A stretch of 11,014 nt of DNA from Deltaproteobacteria bacterium (GTDB taxonomy: Bacteria > Desulfobacterota > Syntrophia > Syntrophales > Smithellaceae): NCBI GenBank assembly GCA_011046295.1, contig DSAV01000162.1, forward strand, positions 1-11,014, written 5' to 3'. Shown piece after piece: positions 1 to 6,735 of this stretch. Under the pieces are notes generated by a model. That model was not told the DNA's origin. It saw only the letters and a list, made by a program, of their open reading frames with translations, and searched no databases. Position numbers and translations under genes: made by a program. Position 1 is the stretch's first letter, and each line of letters starts with the position of its first letter.

Positions 1-1
1 C

Positions 2-274
2 CTGCAGGAAGGCGGCCACGACACGGTGGAAGCCAATATCGCCCTGGGATTCAAGCCGGATTTGCGCGATTACGGAATCGGCGCGCAAATTCTTGTTGAC
101 CTGGGCGTGCATAAAATGCGATTGATGACGAACAACCCAAAGAAAATTGTGGGATTGGAAGGATATGGCATTGAAATAACGCAAAGAGTTCCATTGGAGA
201 TTCACCCGAACGAAAACAACATAAAATACATGAAAACCAAGCAGGATAAAATGGGGCATCTTTTGAAAATTTAA
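2..274 (+). CDS. ribBA: RibBA C-terminal end (GTP cyclohydrolase II domain), partial
   Basis: The reading frame is open from the left edge (codons begin at base 2) and ends at TAA 272-274, so only the last 90 residues are present. They match the C-terminal part of GTP cyclohydrolase II: HDTVEAN, then LGFKPDLRDYGIGAQIL, RLMTNNPKK and GLEGYGIEI, the block that forms the end of the active site and GTP pocket. GTP cyclohydrolase II opens GTP to give the pyrimidine precursor of riboflavin. The tail after the GCHII core (NIKYMKTKQDKMGHLL) is the kind seen in bifunctional RibBA proteins, which also make 3,4-dihydroxy-2-butanone 4-phosphate. The N-terminal RibB half lies outside the window, so RibBA rather than stand-alone RibA is inferred. 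ribH begins 19 bases downstream on the same strand, as expected for a rib operon. Confidence 0.93.
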   Translation: MQEGGHDTVEANIALGFKPDLRDYGIGAQILVDLGVHKMRLMTNNPKKIVGLEGYGIEITQRVPLEIHPNENNIKYMKTKQDKMGHLLKI

Positions 275-293
275 AAAAGGATGGTAACTGAAC

Positions 294-764
294 ATGCCGA
301 AAATAATTGAAGGAAAAATTGTCGCCAAGGGAATGAAGTTTGGCATCGTTGCGAGCCGTTTCAACGACTTCATCTGCTCCAGATTAATCGACGGCGCGCT
401 GGATGCGCTAACCCGGGCCGGCGCGGACGAAAAAGATATCGCCATATACAAAGTGCCCGGCTCTTTTGAACTGCCTCTGGCCGCCAAAAAGCTGGCCAAA
501 TCCAAGCGCTATGACGCGGTTATCTGCCTGGGTGCGATAATCCGTGGGGCGACTCCGCATTTCGAATATATCGCCGCGGAAGTATCCAAGGGCATCGCCA
601 GCGTCGGTCTGGAAACGGAAGTGCCGGTGGTTTACGGCGTGCTGACCACCGATTCCATCGAACAGGCCATTGAGCGGGCAGGCACAAAATCAGGCAACAA
701 AGGCGCTGACGCAGCGCTGACGGCCATAGAGCTCGTCGACTTGTTCAGAACAATGCAGCAATAA
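294..764 (+). CDS. ribH: 6,7-dimethyl-8-ribityllumazine synthase (RibH)
   Basis: This 156-residue protein is the usual length for lumazine synthase, which condenses 3,4-dihydroxy-2-butanone 4-phosphate with 5-amino-6-ribitylaminouracil in the next-to-last step of riboflavin synthesis. Family landmarks are all visible: GIVASRFND (residues 17-25), the KVPGSFELPLAA loop (about 53-64), GAIIRGATPHFEYI with the conserved histidine at 89, YGVLTTD, and ERAGTKSGNKG with the phosphate-binding arginine at 128. The protein normally assembles into pentamers or 60-subunit icosahedral shells in the cytoplasm; which form applies here cannot be told. The ATG at 294 has an AAGG-type ribosome site about 13 bases upstream (276-280). 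It lies directly after the ribBA end and before nusB, a common operon order. No key residue is missing. Confidence 0.97.
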   Translation: MPKIIEGKIVAKGMKFGIVASRFNDFICSRLIDGALDALTRAGADEKDIAIYKVPGSFELPLAAKKLAKSKRYDAVICLGAIIRGATPHFEYIAAEVSKGIASVGLETEVPVVYGVLTTDSIEQAIERAGTKSGNKGADAALTAIELVDLFRTMQQ

Positions 765-836
765 ATATTTCTTTTGAGGGGCAAGCGGCAAAGCATAATA
801 AGCAAGCAAATTTTTTATTAAGGTGCGAAATATTCA

Positions 837-1292
837 ATGCGCGGCAGAAGGAAGGCGCGGGAAATCGCCTTACAGGTTCTTTACAGCCTTAATTTTGTGA
901 GTATCGACGTCGAAAAAGCTCTCGATCTTTTTTGGGGTAATTTTACCGCCCCGCAGGAGGCAAAAGATTTCGCCGCGTCCCTGGTGCACGGCACATGGGA
1001 ACACAAAGACGAGCTGGATAAATTAATTTCCGGCTCCTCAGATAACTGGTCTTTGGGGCGCATGTCCAAAGTGGATATAAGTATTTTGCGTATGGCGGCT
1101 TTTGAATTTACTTACTGCGAAGATATTCCGCCGAAAGTAACGATCAATGAGGCGATAGATTTGGGGAAAACATTCGGTTCAGAAAATTCCGGGGCGTTCA
1201 TAAACGGCATTCTGGATGCCCTGAAATTAAAGATTAGCAAAGAAAATGAAACTGCATCACCTGACAAAACCGGCAGACACAGCAAAACATAA
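837..1292 (+). CDS. nusB: Transcription antitermination factor NusB
   Basis: The 151-residue product has the all-helical NusB pattern: an N-terminal RRKAREIALQVLYSL segment (residues 3-17), and the C-terminal run VDISILRMAAFEF, then KVTINEAIDLGKTFGSENSGAFINGILDAL, the most conserved block of the family. NusB pairs with NusE (ribosomal protein S10) and binds boxA RNA to prevent premature termination on rRNA operons. The start at 837 is preceded by AAGGTG about 10 bases upstream. It follows ribH by 72 bases with no visible terminator, so co-transcription with riboflavin genes, as in many bacteria, is likely. The tail beyond the NusB core (KISKENETASPDKTGRHSKT) is polar and carries the start of the next gene in another frame. 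Confidence 0.96.
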   Translation: MRGRRKAREIALQVLYSLNFVSIDVEKALDLFWGNFTAPQEAKDFAASLVHGTWEHKDELDKLISGSSDNWSLGRMSKVDISILRMAAFEFTYCEDIPPKVTINEAIDLGKTFGSENSGAFINGILDALKLKISKENETASPDKTGRHSKT

Positions 1293-1797
1293 ATGCCTGG
1301 CGCTCAGCGTCTTTGCCGATGAAAGGCCGCCGCGGGGTATTTGCGGCTATATTGATTGGCGTCTCAACGGTTTTGTTTCCAGAGAAATCAAGGCGGGAAA
1401 AATCAGCGGAGAATTCGGGAAAAAAACGATTATACCGTTTCCTGCGCGTCTTGACGCCGAATATTTATTATTCTTCGGCATGGGGAAACTTTCCCGCTTT
1501 AACCTGGAAAGAATTAATAAAGCGGCCCGGCAGCTTATTGCCGCCGTTGACGGTTTGCTCATCTCCGAATTCTCATTCGAGCTTCCTGCAGAGAAGCGTA
1601 TAACCGCAGGCAACGCAGAAATTATGGAAGCAGTGGTAACCGGTTTTTTTGATTATTTATCCGAAGACGCGGATAAACTTAACCGTATGGTATCGTGTAT
1701 TGTCACACAGAATGCCGGAACAAAAGAAATATCCGCGGGCATCAAAAGCTTTAAATCCAAAGTCAAAGATCTGGGAACCGTCAAGTTTTCTTTATAG
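1246..1797 (+). CDS. Stand-alone M17 leucyl aminopeptidase N-terminal domain protein
   Basis: The 183-residue product resembles only the N-terminal (macro-like) domain of M17 leucyl aminopeptidases. Visible marks are FADERPPRGICGYIDWRLNG (residues 23-42), the following SREIKAGKISGEFGK segment, and a strand-rich stretch ending LLFFGMGKLSRFN, which in full-length enzymes precedes the catalytic half. The metal-binding catalytic domain (with the NTDAEGRL-type signature) is absent, and the next gene is on the other strand, so this is not a split enzyme whose second half follows. Peptidase activity is therefore not expected; a ligand-binding or regulatory role is only a guess. The ATG at 1246 overlaps nusB by 47 bases and gives an N-terminus of normal family length, implying translational coupling. 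No classical ribosome site is visible. The gene ends at TAG 1795-1797. Confidence 0.8.
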   Translation: MKLHHLTKPADTAKHKCLALSVFADERPPRGICGYIDWRLNGFVSREIKAGKISGEFGKKTIIPFPARLDAEYLLFFGMGKLSRFNLERINKAARQLIAAVDGLLISEFSFELPAEKRITAGNAEIMEAVVTGFFDYLSEDADKLNRMVSCIVTQNAGTKEISAGIKSFKSKVKDLGTVKFSL

Positions 1798-1854
1798 AAC
1801 CATTCATTCAATCCAACAAACAAAAACATTAACAGCGCGTGGAACAGCCGATAC

Positions 1855-3489
1855 TTACCTGGTCATTGTGTATTTTTGCTCATCCTGGGGAACATACCAT
1901 TTAATGAAATTGTGTCCCAGCCCGATGGGCGCGGGCTCAATACCCCGGAAGCGTCTGTTGATGATAGTAAGTTCATCCGGCACATATAAAAAAGTGTACG
2001 GCTGATCTTCCGCCAAAATTTCCTGAAAGCGGTCATAATATTTTTTTCTTTTCCTTTCATCAAATGCAGAACGCGCTTTTTCCAGAAGCGCGTCGACTTC
2101 CCGATTTTTATAGGAAATAAAGTTTAATTCCTGCGCCGCGGTTTTGCTCGAATGCCAGACATCGTAAGCGTCGGGATCGAGCGGTATCGTCCACCCCAAA
2201 ATAATCGCATCGAAGCGCCTTTTGTTGATGAAGTCGTTGATAAACGCCGCCCATTCCAAAATACGTATCTTTACGCCTATGCCTACCTCTTTTAGCTGGC
2301 GCTGAATTATTTCCGCGCATTTCTGGCGTGTTTCATTACCCTGATTGGTAATCAGCTCAAAGCTAAAGGGACGTCCGTCTTTTTCCAAGATACCGTCCTT
2401 GTTGGTTTTTGTCCAGCCGGCGGCGCGCAGAAGCTCTCTGGCTTTTTCGGGGTCATAAGGATATTTTTTCACATCTTCGTTATATGCCCAGGTTCCCGGT
2501 TTATAGGGACCGGTGGCAGGTTTTCCCAAGCCCAGCAGAACGCCGCTGATAATTTCTTCCTTGTTGATGGCGTAGGAAATGGCCTGGCGCACACGTTTGT
2601 CGGCAAAGAAAGGATGCTTCAAATTGTAGCCTAAATACGTATAGGCGAAGGCCAGCTGACGGTATTTGTTGAAATTTTTCCGAAACAGGTTGTTTTGAGT
2701 CTGGCGGGTGTATTGCAATGGGGTAAGCCCCATCATGTCGATATTACGCGCGCGCAGCTCCAGGAACATTGTGGCGTTGTCCGGGATAATCCGCGTGATA
2801 TAGCCGTCAATATAAGGACGCCCCTCAAAATAATCAGGATTGGAAACAAGGACAATCTTTTGTCCGGGCACCCATTCTTTGAAAATATAAGGCCCGGTGC
2901 CGATAGGATGGCGCGACAGCTTGCTCCGGGTTATATCGGTACCGGCCAGCAGATGGCTGGGCAGAATGGCGCTCGACCAGCTGATTAGCGCCGGCGCGAA
3001 AGGCGCTCCATAAATGACGCGAAAAGTGTGAGTATCCAAAACCTGAGCTTTTTTTACTTTAAGAAAATCTCCCGCGTAGGCAGTGGGAGTTTCCGGATCA
3101 ACGGTTACCTGGTAGGTATAAAGAACATCGCGGGCGGTAAACGGCCTGCCGTCGTGCCATTTTACGCCCCGGCGCAAATGAAAAGTTATCACCAGGCCGT
3201 CTTCGGAAATATCCCACGACTCGGCCAGATCTCCGACAACGTTCATGTCTTTGTCATATTTGACCAGGCCGTTATAAACCAGGCGGGAAATGTTGTGAGA
3301 GGGCGAATCTGAAGCCAGGATAGGAATAAGATTGCTGGCGTCTCCGATATCGCCGCGGATAATAATATCACCGTACGCGGGAGGCCTGTCTTCCATCTTG
3401 TCAATGCTATCTTCTGCCCGCTCTTTGCTGCATGCCGCTATAAATAACAGGCATGAAAATAATATCAACGATAAACGTAGTAAGCGCAT
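1855..3489 (-). CDS. Peptide/nickel-type ABC transporter substrate-binding lipoprotein
   Basis: This 544-residue protein belongs to solute-binding family 5 (DppA/OppA/AppA/NikA group). It starts with a lipoprotein signal: basic MRLLR, a hydrophobic core, and the lipobox I-A-A-C with the lipidated cysteine at residue 20. Family landmarks follow: SNLIPILASDSPSHNISRLVYNGL near the N-terminus, WDISEDGLVITFHLRRGVKW and HDGRPFTARDVLYTYQ (the family signature), HPIGTGPYIFKEW, then VRQAISYAINKEEII and DPEKARELLRAAGW. Length is normal. It would capture oligopeptides or a similar ligand in the periplasm and hand it to an ABC permease. No permease or ATPase gene is adjacent, so its transporter must lie elsewhere; the ligand cannot be named. 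It is transcribed divergently from the BrkB fusion gene and convergently with the operon on its left. The ATG at 3487-3489 has no strong ribosome site. Confidence 0.92.
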   Translation of the reverse strand: MRLLRLSLILFSCLLFIAACSKERAEDSIDKMEDRPPAYGDIIIRGDIGDASNLIPILASDSPSHNISRLVYNGLVKYDKDMNVVGDLAESWDISEDGLVITFHLRRGVKWHDGRPFTARDVLYTYQVTVDPETPTAYAGDFLKVKKAQVLDTHTFRVIYGAPFAPALISWSSAILPSHLLAGTDITRSKLSRHPIGTGPYIFKEWVPGQKIVLVSNPDYFEGRPYIDGYITRIIPDNATMFLELRARNIDMMGLTPLQYTRQTQNNLFRKNFNKYRQLAFAYTYLGYNLKHPFFADKRVRQAISYAINKEEIISGVLLGLGKPATGPYKPGTWAYNEDVKKYPYDPEKARELLRAAGWTKTNKDGILEKDGRPFSFELITNQGNETRQKCAEIIQRQLKEVGIGVKIRILEWAAFINDFINKRRFDAIILGWTIPLDPDAYDVWHSSKTAAQELNFISYKNREVDALLEKARSAFDERKRKKYYDRFQEILAEDQPYTFLYVPDELTIINRRFRGIEPAPIGLGHNFIKWYVPQDEQKYTMTR

Positions 3490-3518
3490 AAAGCTTAATT
3501 ACAGCAGCGGGTTAATCA

Positions 3519-3547
3519 TTGCAATAAAATTTTAATAATTGTAAAAT
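3519..3547 (+). promoter_or_regulatory. Candidate sigma70-type promoter for the BrkB fusion gene
   Basis: TTGCAA (3519-3524) and TAAAAT (3542-3547) are separated by exactly 17 bases, a good housekeeping-type -35/-10 pair. Transcription would begin near 3554, giving a leader of about 34 bases before the ATG at 3588. The assignment is by eye; A/T-rich DNA gives chance matches. Confidence 0.45.
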
Positions 3548-3552
3548 TGCAA
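3524..3552 (-). promoter_or_regulatory. Candidate opposing promoter for the substrate-binding protein gene
   Basis: On the minus strand TTGCAA (complement of 3547-3552) is followed after 17 bases by TTTTAT (complement of 3524-3529), which matches TATAAT at four of six positions. It almost entirely overlaps the plus-strand promoter candidate, because ATTGCAA/TTGCAAT form an inverted repeat (3519-3525 and 3546-3552). A leader of roughly 28 bases would precede the start at 3489. It is weaker than the forward candidate. Confidence 0.3.
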
Positions 3553-3587
3553 ATCCATGAATCAAACGCTCAGACGGGCATGCGTTT

Positions 3588-5144
3588 ATGATAAAAAACA
3601 TAAAATTTGAGCCGCCGCAAATCCTCCGTTTTTTTGAATCCTTAAGAATGAAAGCCGCCGAGGCTTGGGACGTCCTGTGTGACGCCGTAAGCAATTTCAG
3701 CTCCAACGGCGACGCCAACCAGGCAGCAGCGATTTCCTTTTACACCATTCTTTCCGCCATCCCGCTGTTTATCCTAACTATAATCGTCGCGGGAAATTTT
3801 TTCAGCGCGTATCCGCAGATACAGGCGGATATAATTGATACCGTGCGCGGGTTCGCTCCCTATTTTTCGGAAAGACTGATGGCACAGCTTGGGCAAATAG
3901 AAAGCAAGAGCGGGCTTCTGGGCTGGATTGGTATTCTAATTCTGGTCTGGCTCTCCGCTTTTATTTTCAACGCTATGGAAACGGCGCTGGATATTATTTT
4001 CCACTCGCGGGAAAGACGCAATTTCTTTATTTCCAAACTTCTCGCGGTTTGCATGATTCCTCTGGGATGGCTGATAGGAGCGGCGAGCCTCATAATCAGT
4101 TATGTGGCGGCATTGCTCACTGCTCGCGCCATAGTATTGCCGGGAGATATCGTCATCTCTCTGGGAGAAGTCACAGGATTTTTCCTGCGCTACGTTATAC
4201 CTTATTTTGTATCCGTCCTTTTCTTTTATGTTCTGTACTGGATTATTCCGACAGCGAAAGTGCGTCCGGCAGTCCTTCTTGCCGGCAGCGCTTTTTTTGC
4301 CCTGCTCATGGAAATTTCCAAGCAGTTATTCACTTTTTATATCGCCAACTACAACCGTTTCGGCGTTATCTTCGGCACACTGGAGCCTGTCGTCATCCTT
4401 ATAATCTGGGTCTTCTATGTCGCCCTATTATTTTTATTTTGCGCGGAGCTCATGTCTTCTTATCAACGTCGCGATTTGATTTTACTCGAAAGAGCGATGA
4501 TTAAACCGCACAAAAGCCATATGAAAGTCGGCGCGAGGCTTTTCAGCAAATTCGGCCGCACCTATCCTGAAGGAAGCTTGATTTTTGAAGAAGGCAATAT
4601 CGGAAAAGAAATGTTTTTTGTTCTGTCGGGGCGCGTGAGTCTGGAAAAGCATGCCGGACGGGCAAAGAAAATTATCAGTGAGGCCGGGCCGGGGCAGTAT
4701 TTCGGTGAAACTTCCGCTCTGACCGACGCGCCGCGCGCCACTTCCGCCCGCGCGCTGGAAAACAGCCATCTGGCGGTAATCAAGGGAGACACTTTCGGAA
4801 TTTTAATGCAGGAAAGCCGGGACGTGGGTGTATTAATGCTCAGGGAATTCTCTTCTCGTTTAAAAAACGCCAACGCCTCACTTGAAGAAATTAGTGATTC
4901 TTGGCTTCGTCTGCTTGTTATAACGTATTTTTTGGAAAATCAAAACGTTCCCATGAGCTATCATATAAAAAAGCTGGCCAAACTTTCCAAAAGAACGCCA
5001 GGGCAGATTGAGGAATCAATAAATCATCTGGCCAAAAAAAACATACTCGTCATTAGAAACGGCAAGCTGAAAAAAGTGGTGAAGAGCAAAATATGGTCGG
5101 TATTGGATGCCAAAACACTGAAAGCGGGCATCTCAAAGTCCTAA
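3588..5144 (+). CDS. YihY/BrkB-family membrane protein fused to a Crp-like cyclic-nucleotide-binding module
   Basis: The 518-residue protein has two parts. Residues about 45-290 form a BrkB/YihY (formerly 'RNase BN-like') inner-membrane domain with six hydrophobic segments near 46-70, 110-132, 150-180, 194-220, 224-250 and 258-288; NQAAAISFYTILSAIPL and the YNRFGVIFGTLEPVVILIIWVF block are family hallmarks. Residues about 319-410 form a cyclic-nucleotide-binding domain: YPEGSLIFEEGNIGKEMFFVLSGRV, then a phosphate-binding cassette GQYFGETSALTDAPRAT in which Glu374 and Arg383 occupy the ligand-contacting positions with the canonical spacing. Residues about 435-518 resemble the Crp/Fnr winged-helix tail (HIKKLAKLSKRTPGQIEESINHL, ending IWSVLDAKTL). 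Plain BrkB proteins lack this cytoplasmic half. Ligand sensing controlling the membrane part is inferred, and what the membrane part transports, if anything, is unknown. The ATG at 3588 lacks a clear ribosome site. The gene appears intact. Confidence 0.88.
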   Translation: MIKNIKFEPPQILRFFESLRMKAAEAWDVLCDAVSNFSSNGDANQAAAISFYTILSAIPLFILTIIVAGNFFSAYPQIQADIIDTVRGFAPYFSERLMAQLGQIESKSGLLGWIGILILVWLSAFIFNAMETALDIIFHSRERRNFFISKLLAVCMIPLGWLIGAASLIISYVAALLTARAIVLPGDIVISLGEVTGFFLRYVIPYFVSVLFFYVLYWIIPTAKVRPAVLLAGSAFFALLMEISKQLFTFYIANYNRFGVIFGTLEPVVILIIWVFYVALLFLFCAELMSSYQRRDLILLERAMIKPHKSHMKVGARLFSKFGRTYPEGSLIFEEGNIGKEMFFVLSGRVSLEKHAGRAKKIISEAGPGQYFGETSALTDAPRATSARALENSHLAVIKGDTFGILMQESRDVGVLMLREFSSRLKNANASLEEISDSWLRLLVITYFLENQNVPMSYHIKKLAKLSKRTPGQIEESINHLAKKNILVIRNGKLKKVVKSKIWSVLDAKTLKAGISKS

Positions 5145-5160
5145 TGTGCTTTTATTTTAT

Positions 5161-5389
5161 GATGTTTTTTTGGCTTTTGGTTTTTTGGAAGATAAGGTAA
5201 AGGTTGCGCAGCATTTAACAACGTTCACCAAACTGACTAAAACATTCCTGCGGAAATTCAGACGATTATTAATGACCCGGCACAAAAATCCTTGAGGTGA
5301 AAGATGGGTACGTTGTAAAAGTTGTACGTAAAAACATTTGGTCTTTTTTGGATGTAAAAGCAGTCGAATTAAAAACAAATAAAAATTGA
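5161..5389 (+). pseudogene. Frameshifted remnant of a Crp-like winged-helix tail, related to the end of the upstream gene
   Basis: This stretch has no intact ORF, but reading it with two frame changes yields a collinear relative of the last ~85 residues of the gene just upstream. Frame 1 (from 5161) gives FLEDK and QHLTTFTKLTKT against FLENQ and YHIKKLAKLSKRT. After a shift near 5245-5247 it reads PAEIQTIINDPAQK against PGQIEESINHLAKK. After a second shift in the A-run 5284-5288 it reads ILEVKDGYVVKVV, then NIWSFLDVK against KIWSVLDAK, ending at TGA 5387-5389. Both shifts look like single-base losses. Nucleotide similarity is low, so this is an old duplication or the end of a lost paralogue, not a recent tandem copy. 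The rest of the putative paralogue is not in the window. The match is judged by eye, without a computed score. Confidence 0.65.
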
Positions 5390-5410
5390 TGCTTATTTTC
5401 TACATTATTG

Positions 5411-5439
5411 TTGAAATATTACGCAAACCACCTTTTTAT
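5411..5439 (+). promoter_or_regulatory. Candidate promoter upstream of the hypothetical membrane protein
   Basis: TTGAAA (5411-5416) and TTTTAT (5434-5439) are 17 bases apart and lie about 20 bases before the ATG at 5460. The -10 element is weak and the whole stretch is A/T-rich, so this could be a chance match. Nothing else recognisable lies between the pseudogene end and the next start. Confidence 0.28.
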
Positions 5440-5459
5440 GTTAACGTTTAAAGAAAAAA

Positions 5460-5963
5460 ATGAGCAATAATTCAAAAACATTTCTTTTTGGTGATCGGTT
5501 CAAAGCGAAGCAAGATTTTAAGGCAGATGGTTTGACAAAATTTTCTGCCCCTTATACTGGGGGTTTTGAATGCATAATCCCCGCTGAAACCATTTTGGTA
5601 GTTAAACATGATCAATTTATTCATTTTGTTCCGGAAAAATATAAAGAATTAGAGAAAATACTTGTTCCGACAACGGAACGTTACAACCTGAAATACGGTG
5701 GCTATTATTTTTTATTTTCAAATGAAGACATTAATTCAAATTTAGAACTAATTTCGCGAGCCACTCCCAAGGAACGTAAAATATATGAAATAAAGCAAAA
5801 AATCTACAACAGCGTTCTGTCAGAAATCTTTATTGTTGCTATTGGTGTTATGTTATTTCTTGCAACACCATTACTACTGCTAATGGAACCTTTTATAACT
5901 TCATATAAGAAAAGAAAGTTAGAAAAAATGATAAGAGAAGAACAGCGAAACGAAAGCATATAG
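5460..5963 (+). CDS. Hypothetical protein with a C-terminal membrane segment
   Basis: I do not recognise a characterised family in this 167-residue protein. Residues 1-118 look like a soluble, mixed alpha/beta region with aromatic-rich strands (APYTGGFECIIPAETILVV near 30-48, KYGGYYFLFSNEDI near 78-91). A hydrophobic stretch at about 121-146 (IFIVAIGVMLFLATPLLLLMEPF) is a probable membrane helix, followed by a short basic tail (SYKKRKLEKMIREEQRNES). There is no signal peptide. The coding sequence is clearly A/T-richer than the genes around it and uses more A/T-ending codons, which hints at a different origin, next to a decayed gene fragment. The ATG at 5460 is preceded by AAAGAAAA, a poor ribosome site. 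The methyltransferase gene follows 19 bases downstream, so they may be co-transcribed. It is a real gene judging by open length and spacing; function unknown. Confidence 0.65.
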   Translation: MSNNSKTFLFGDRFKAKQDFKADGLTKFSAPYTGGFECIIPAETILVVKHDQFIHFVPEKYKELEKILVPTTERYNLKYGGYYFLFSNEDINSNLELISRATPKERKIYEIKQKIYNSVLSEIFIVAIGVMLFLATPLLLLMEPFITSYKKRKLEKMIREEQRNESI

Positions 5964-5982
5964 ATTATTTGAAGGAAATATT

Positions 5983-6735
5983 ATGACTGAAAAAAAAATT
6001 TGGGAAACATTTTTTGACGCACACGCGCCAATTTATGATGAAAACGTATTTACCAAAAGCACTTTACAAGAAGTTGATTTTCTCATCGAAGAATTCGCAC
6101 TCAAACCCGGCGCGGCGATTCTGGATGTCGGCTGCGGCACGGGAAGACATTCCGTGGAACTGGCCAAACGAGGCTATAAGGTTACGGGCATAGATCTCTC
6201 CGCCGAAATGCTCAACGAAGCGCGTAAAAAAGCCAAAGCCGCGGGAGTGAGAGTAAACTGGATTCGCGCGGACGCGACGGATTTTAAGCTGCCGGGCAAA
6301 TTTGACGCGGCAATTTGCCTGTGCGAGGGTTCATTCGGACTTTTGGGCCATCGCGATGACCCAATTAATCAGCCGCTAGCCATTCTCAGCAATATTTCCC
6401 GCAGCCTGAAAAAAAAGGCGAAAGTTATTTTAACGGTGCTCAACGCCACTTTCATGATCCGCAGATTTACCAATCAGGACGTGGCCGAAGGACGCTTCAA
6501 TTTGCTGACTATGGAGGAAGCCTCTGAATTACCGCCGCGGGAAGGAATGCTTCCCATAAAAATGCGCGAACGCGCTTTCGTCCCCACAGAGCTTACCTTG
6601 CTTTGCCGTCTGGCGGGGCTTGACGTGCAAAACATCTGGGGCGGCACCGCGGGAAACTGGGGCAGAAGAAATATCGACCTGGACGAAATAGAGCTGATGC
6701 TCGTGGCGCAAAAAGTTGCCGAGCCGAAATTTTAA
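5983..6735 (+). CDS. Class I SAM-dependent methyltransferase
   Basis: The 250-residue protein carries the Rossmann-fold methyltransferase signature: motif I ILDVGCGTGRHSVELA beginning at residue 46, the acidic end of strand 2 at Asp71 (VTGIDLS) that normally holds the SAM ribose, AEMLNEARKKA after it, RADATDFKLP as the adenine-loop region, and FDAAICLCEGSFGLL as motif IV. It resembles the Methyltransf_11/25 type of small-molecule methyltransferase; the substrate cannot be read from sequence. A good ribosome site (GAAGGAAA, 5971-5978) supports the ATG at 5983. It follows the A/T-rich hypothetical gene by 19 bases but has base composition like the rest of the chromosome. Its last four bases overlap the end of the oppositely oriented radical SAM gene. 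Confidence 0.9.
   Translation: MTEKKIWETFFDAHAPIYDENVFTKSTLQEVDFLIEEFALKPGAAILDVGCGTGRHSVELAKRGYKVTGIDLSAEMLNEARKKAKAAGVRVNWIRADATDFKLPGKFDAAICLCEGSFGLLGHRDDPINQPLAILSNISRSLKKKAKVILTVLNATFMIRRFTNQDVAEGRFNLLTMEEASELPPREGMLPIKMRERAFVPTELTLLCRLAGLDVQNIWGGTAGNWGRRNIDLDEIELMLVAQKVAEPKF

Noticed and set aside
765..836. Possible terminator or leader between ribH and nusB
   Set aside because: No stable inverted repeat was found; the T-run at 811-817 has no GC-rich stem before it.
4049..4504. 151-codon open frame on the plus strand inside the BrkB fusion gene
   Set aside because: It is a +1 shadow of a clear membrane-protein coding frame; its translation is Ser/Arg/His/Cys-rich without domain features.
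5157..5378. Minus-strand open frame of 73 codons downstream of the BrkB fusion gene
   Set aside because: It has no family resemblance or ribosome site, and the plus strand of the same stretch aligns, with frameshifts, to the tail of the upstream protein.
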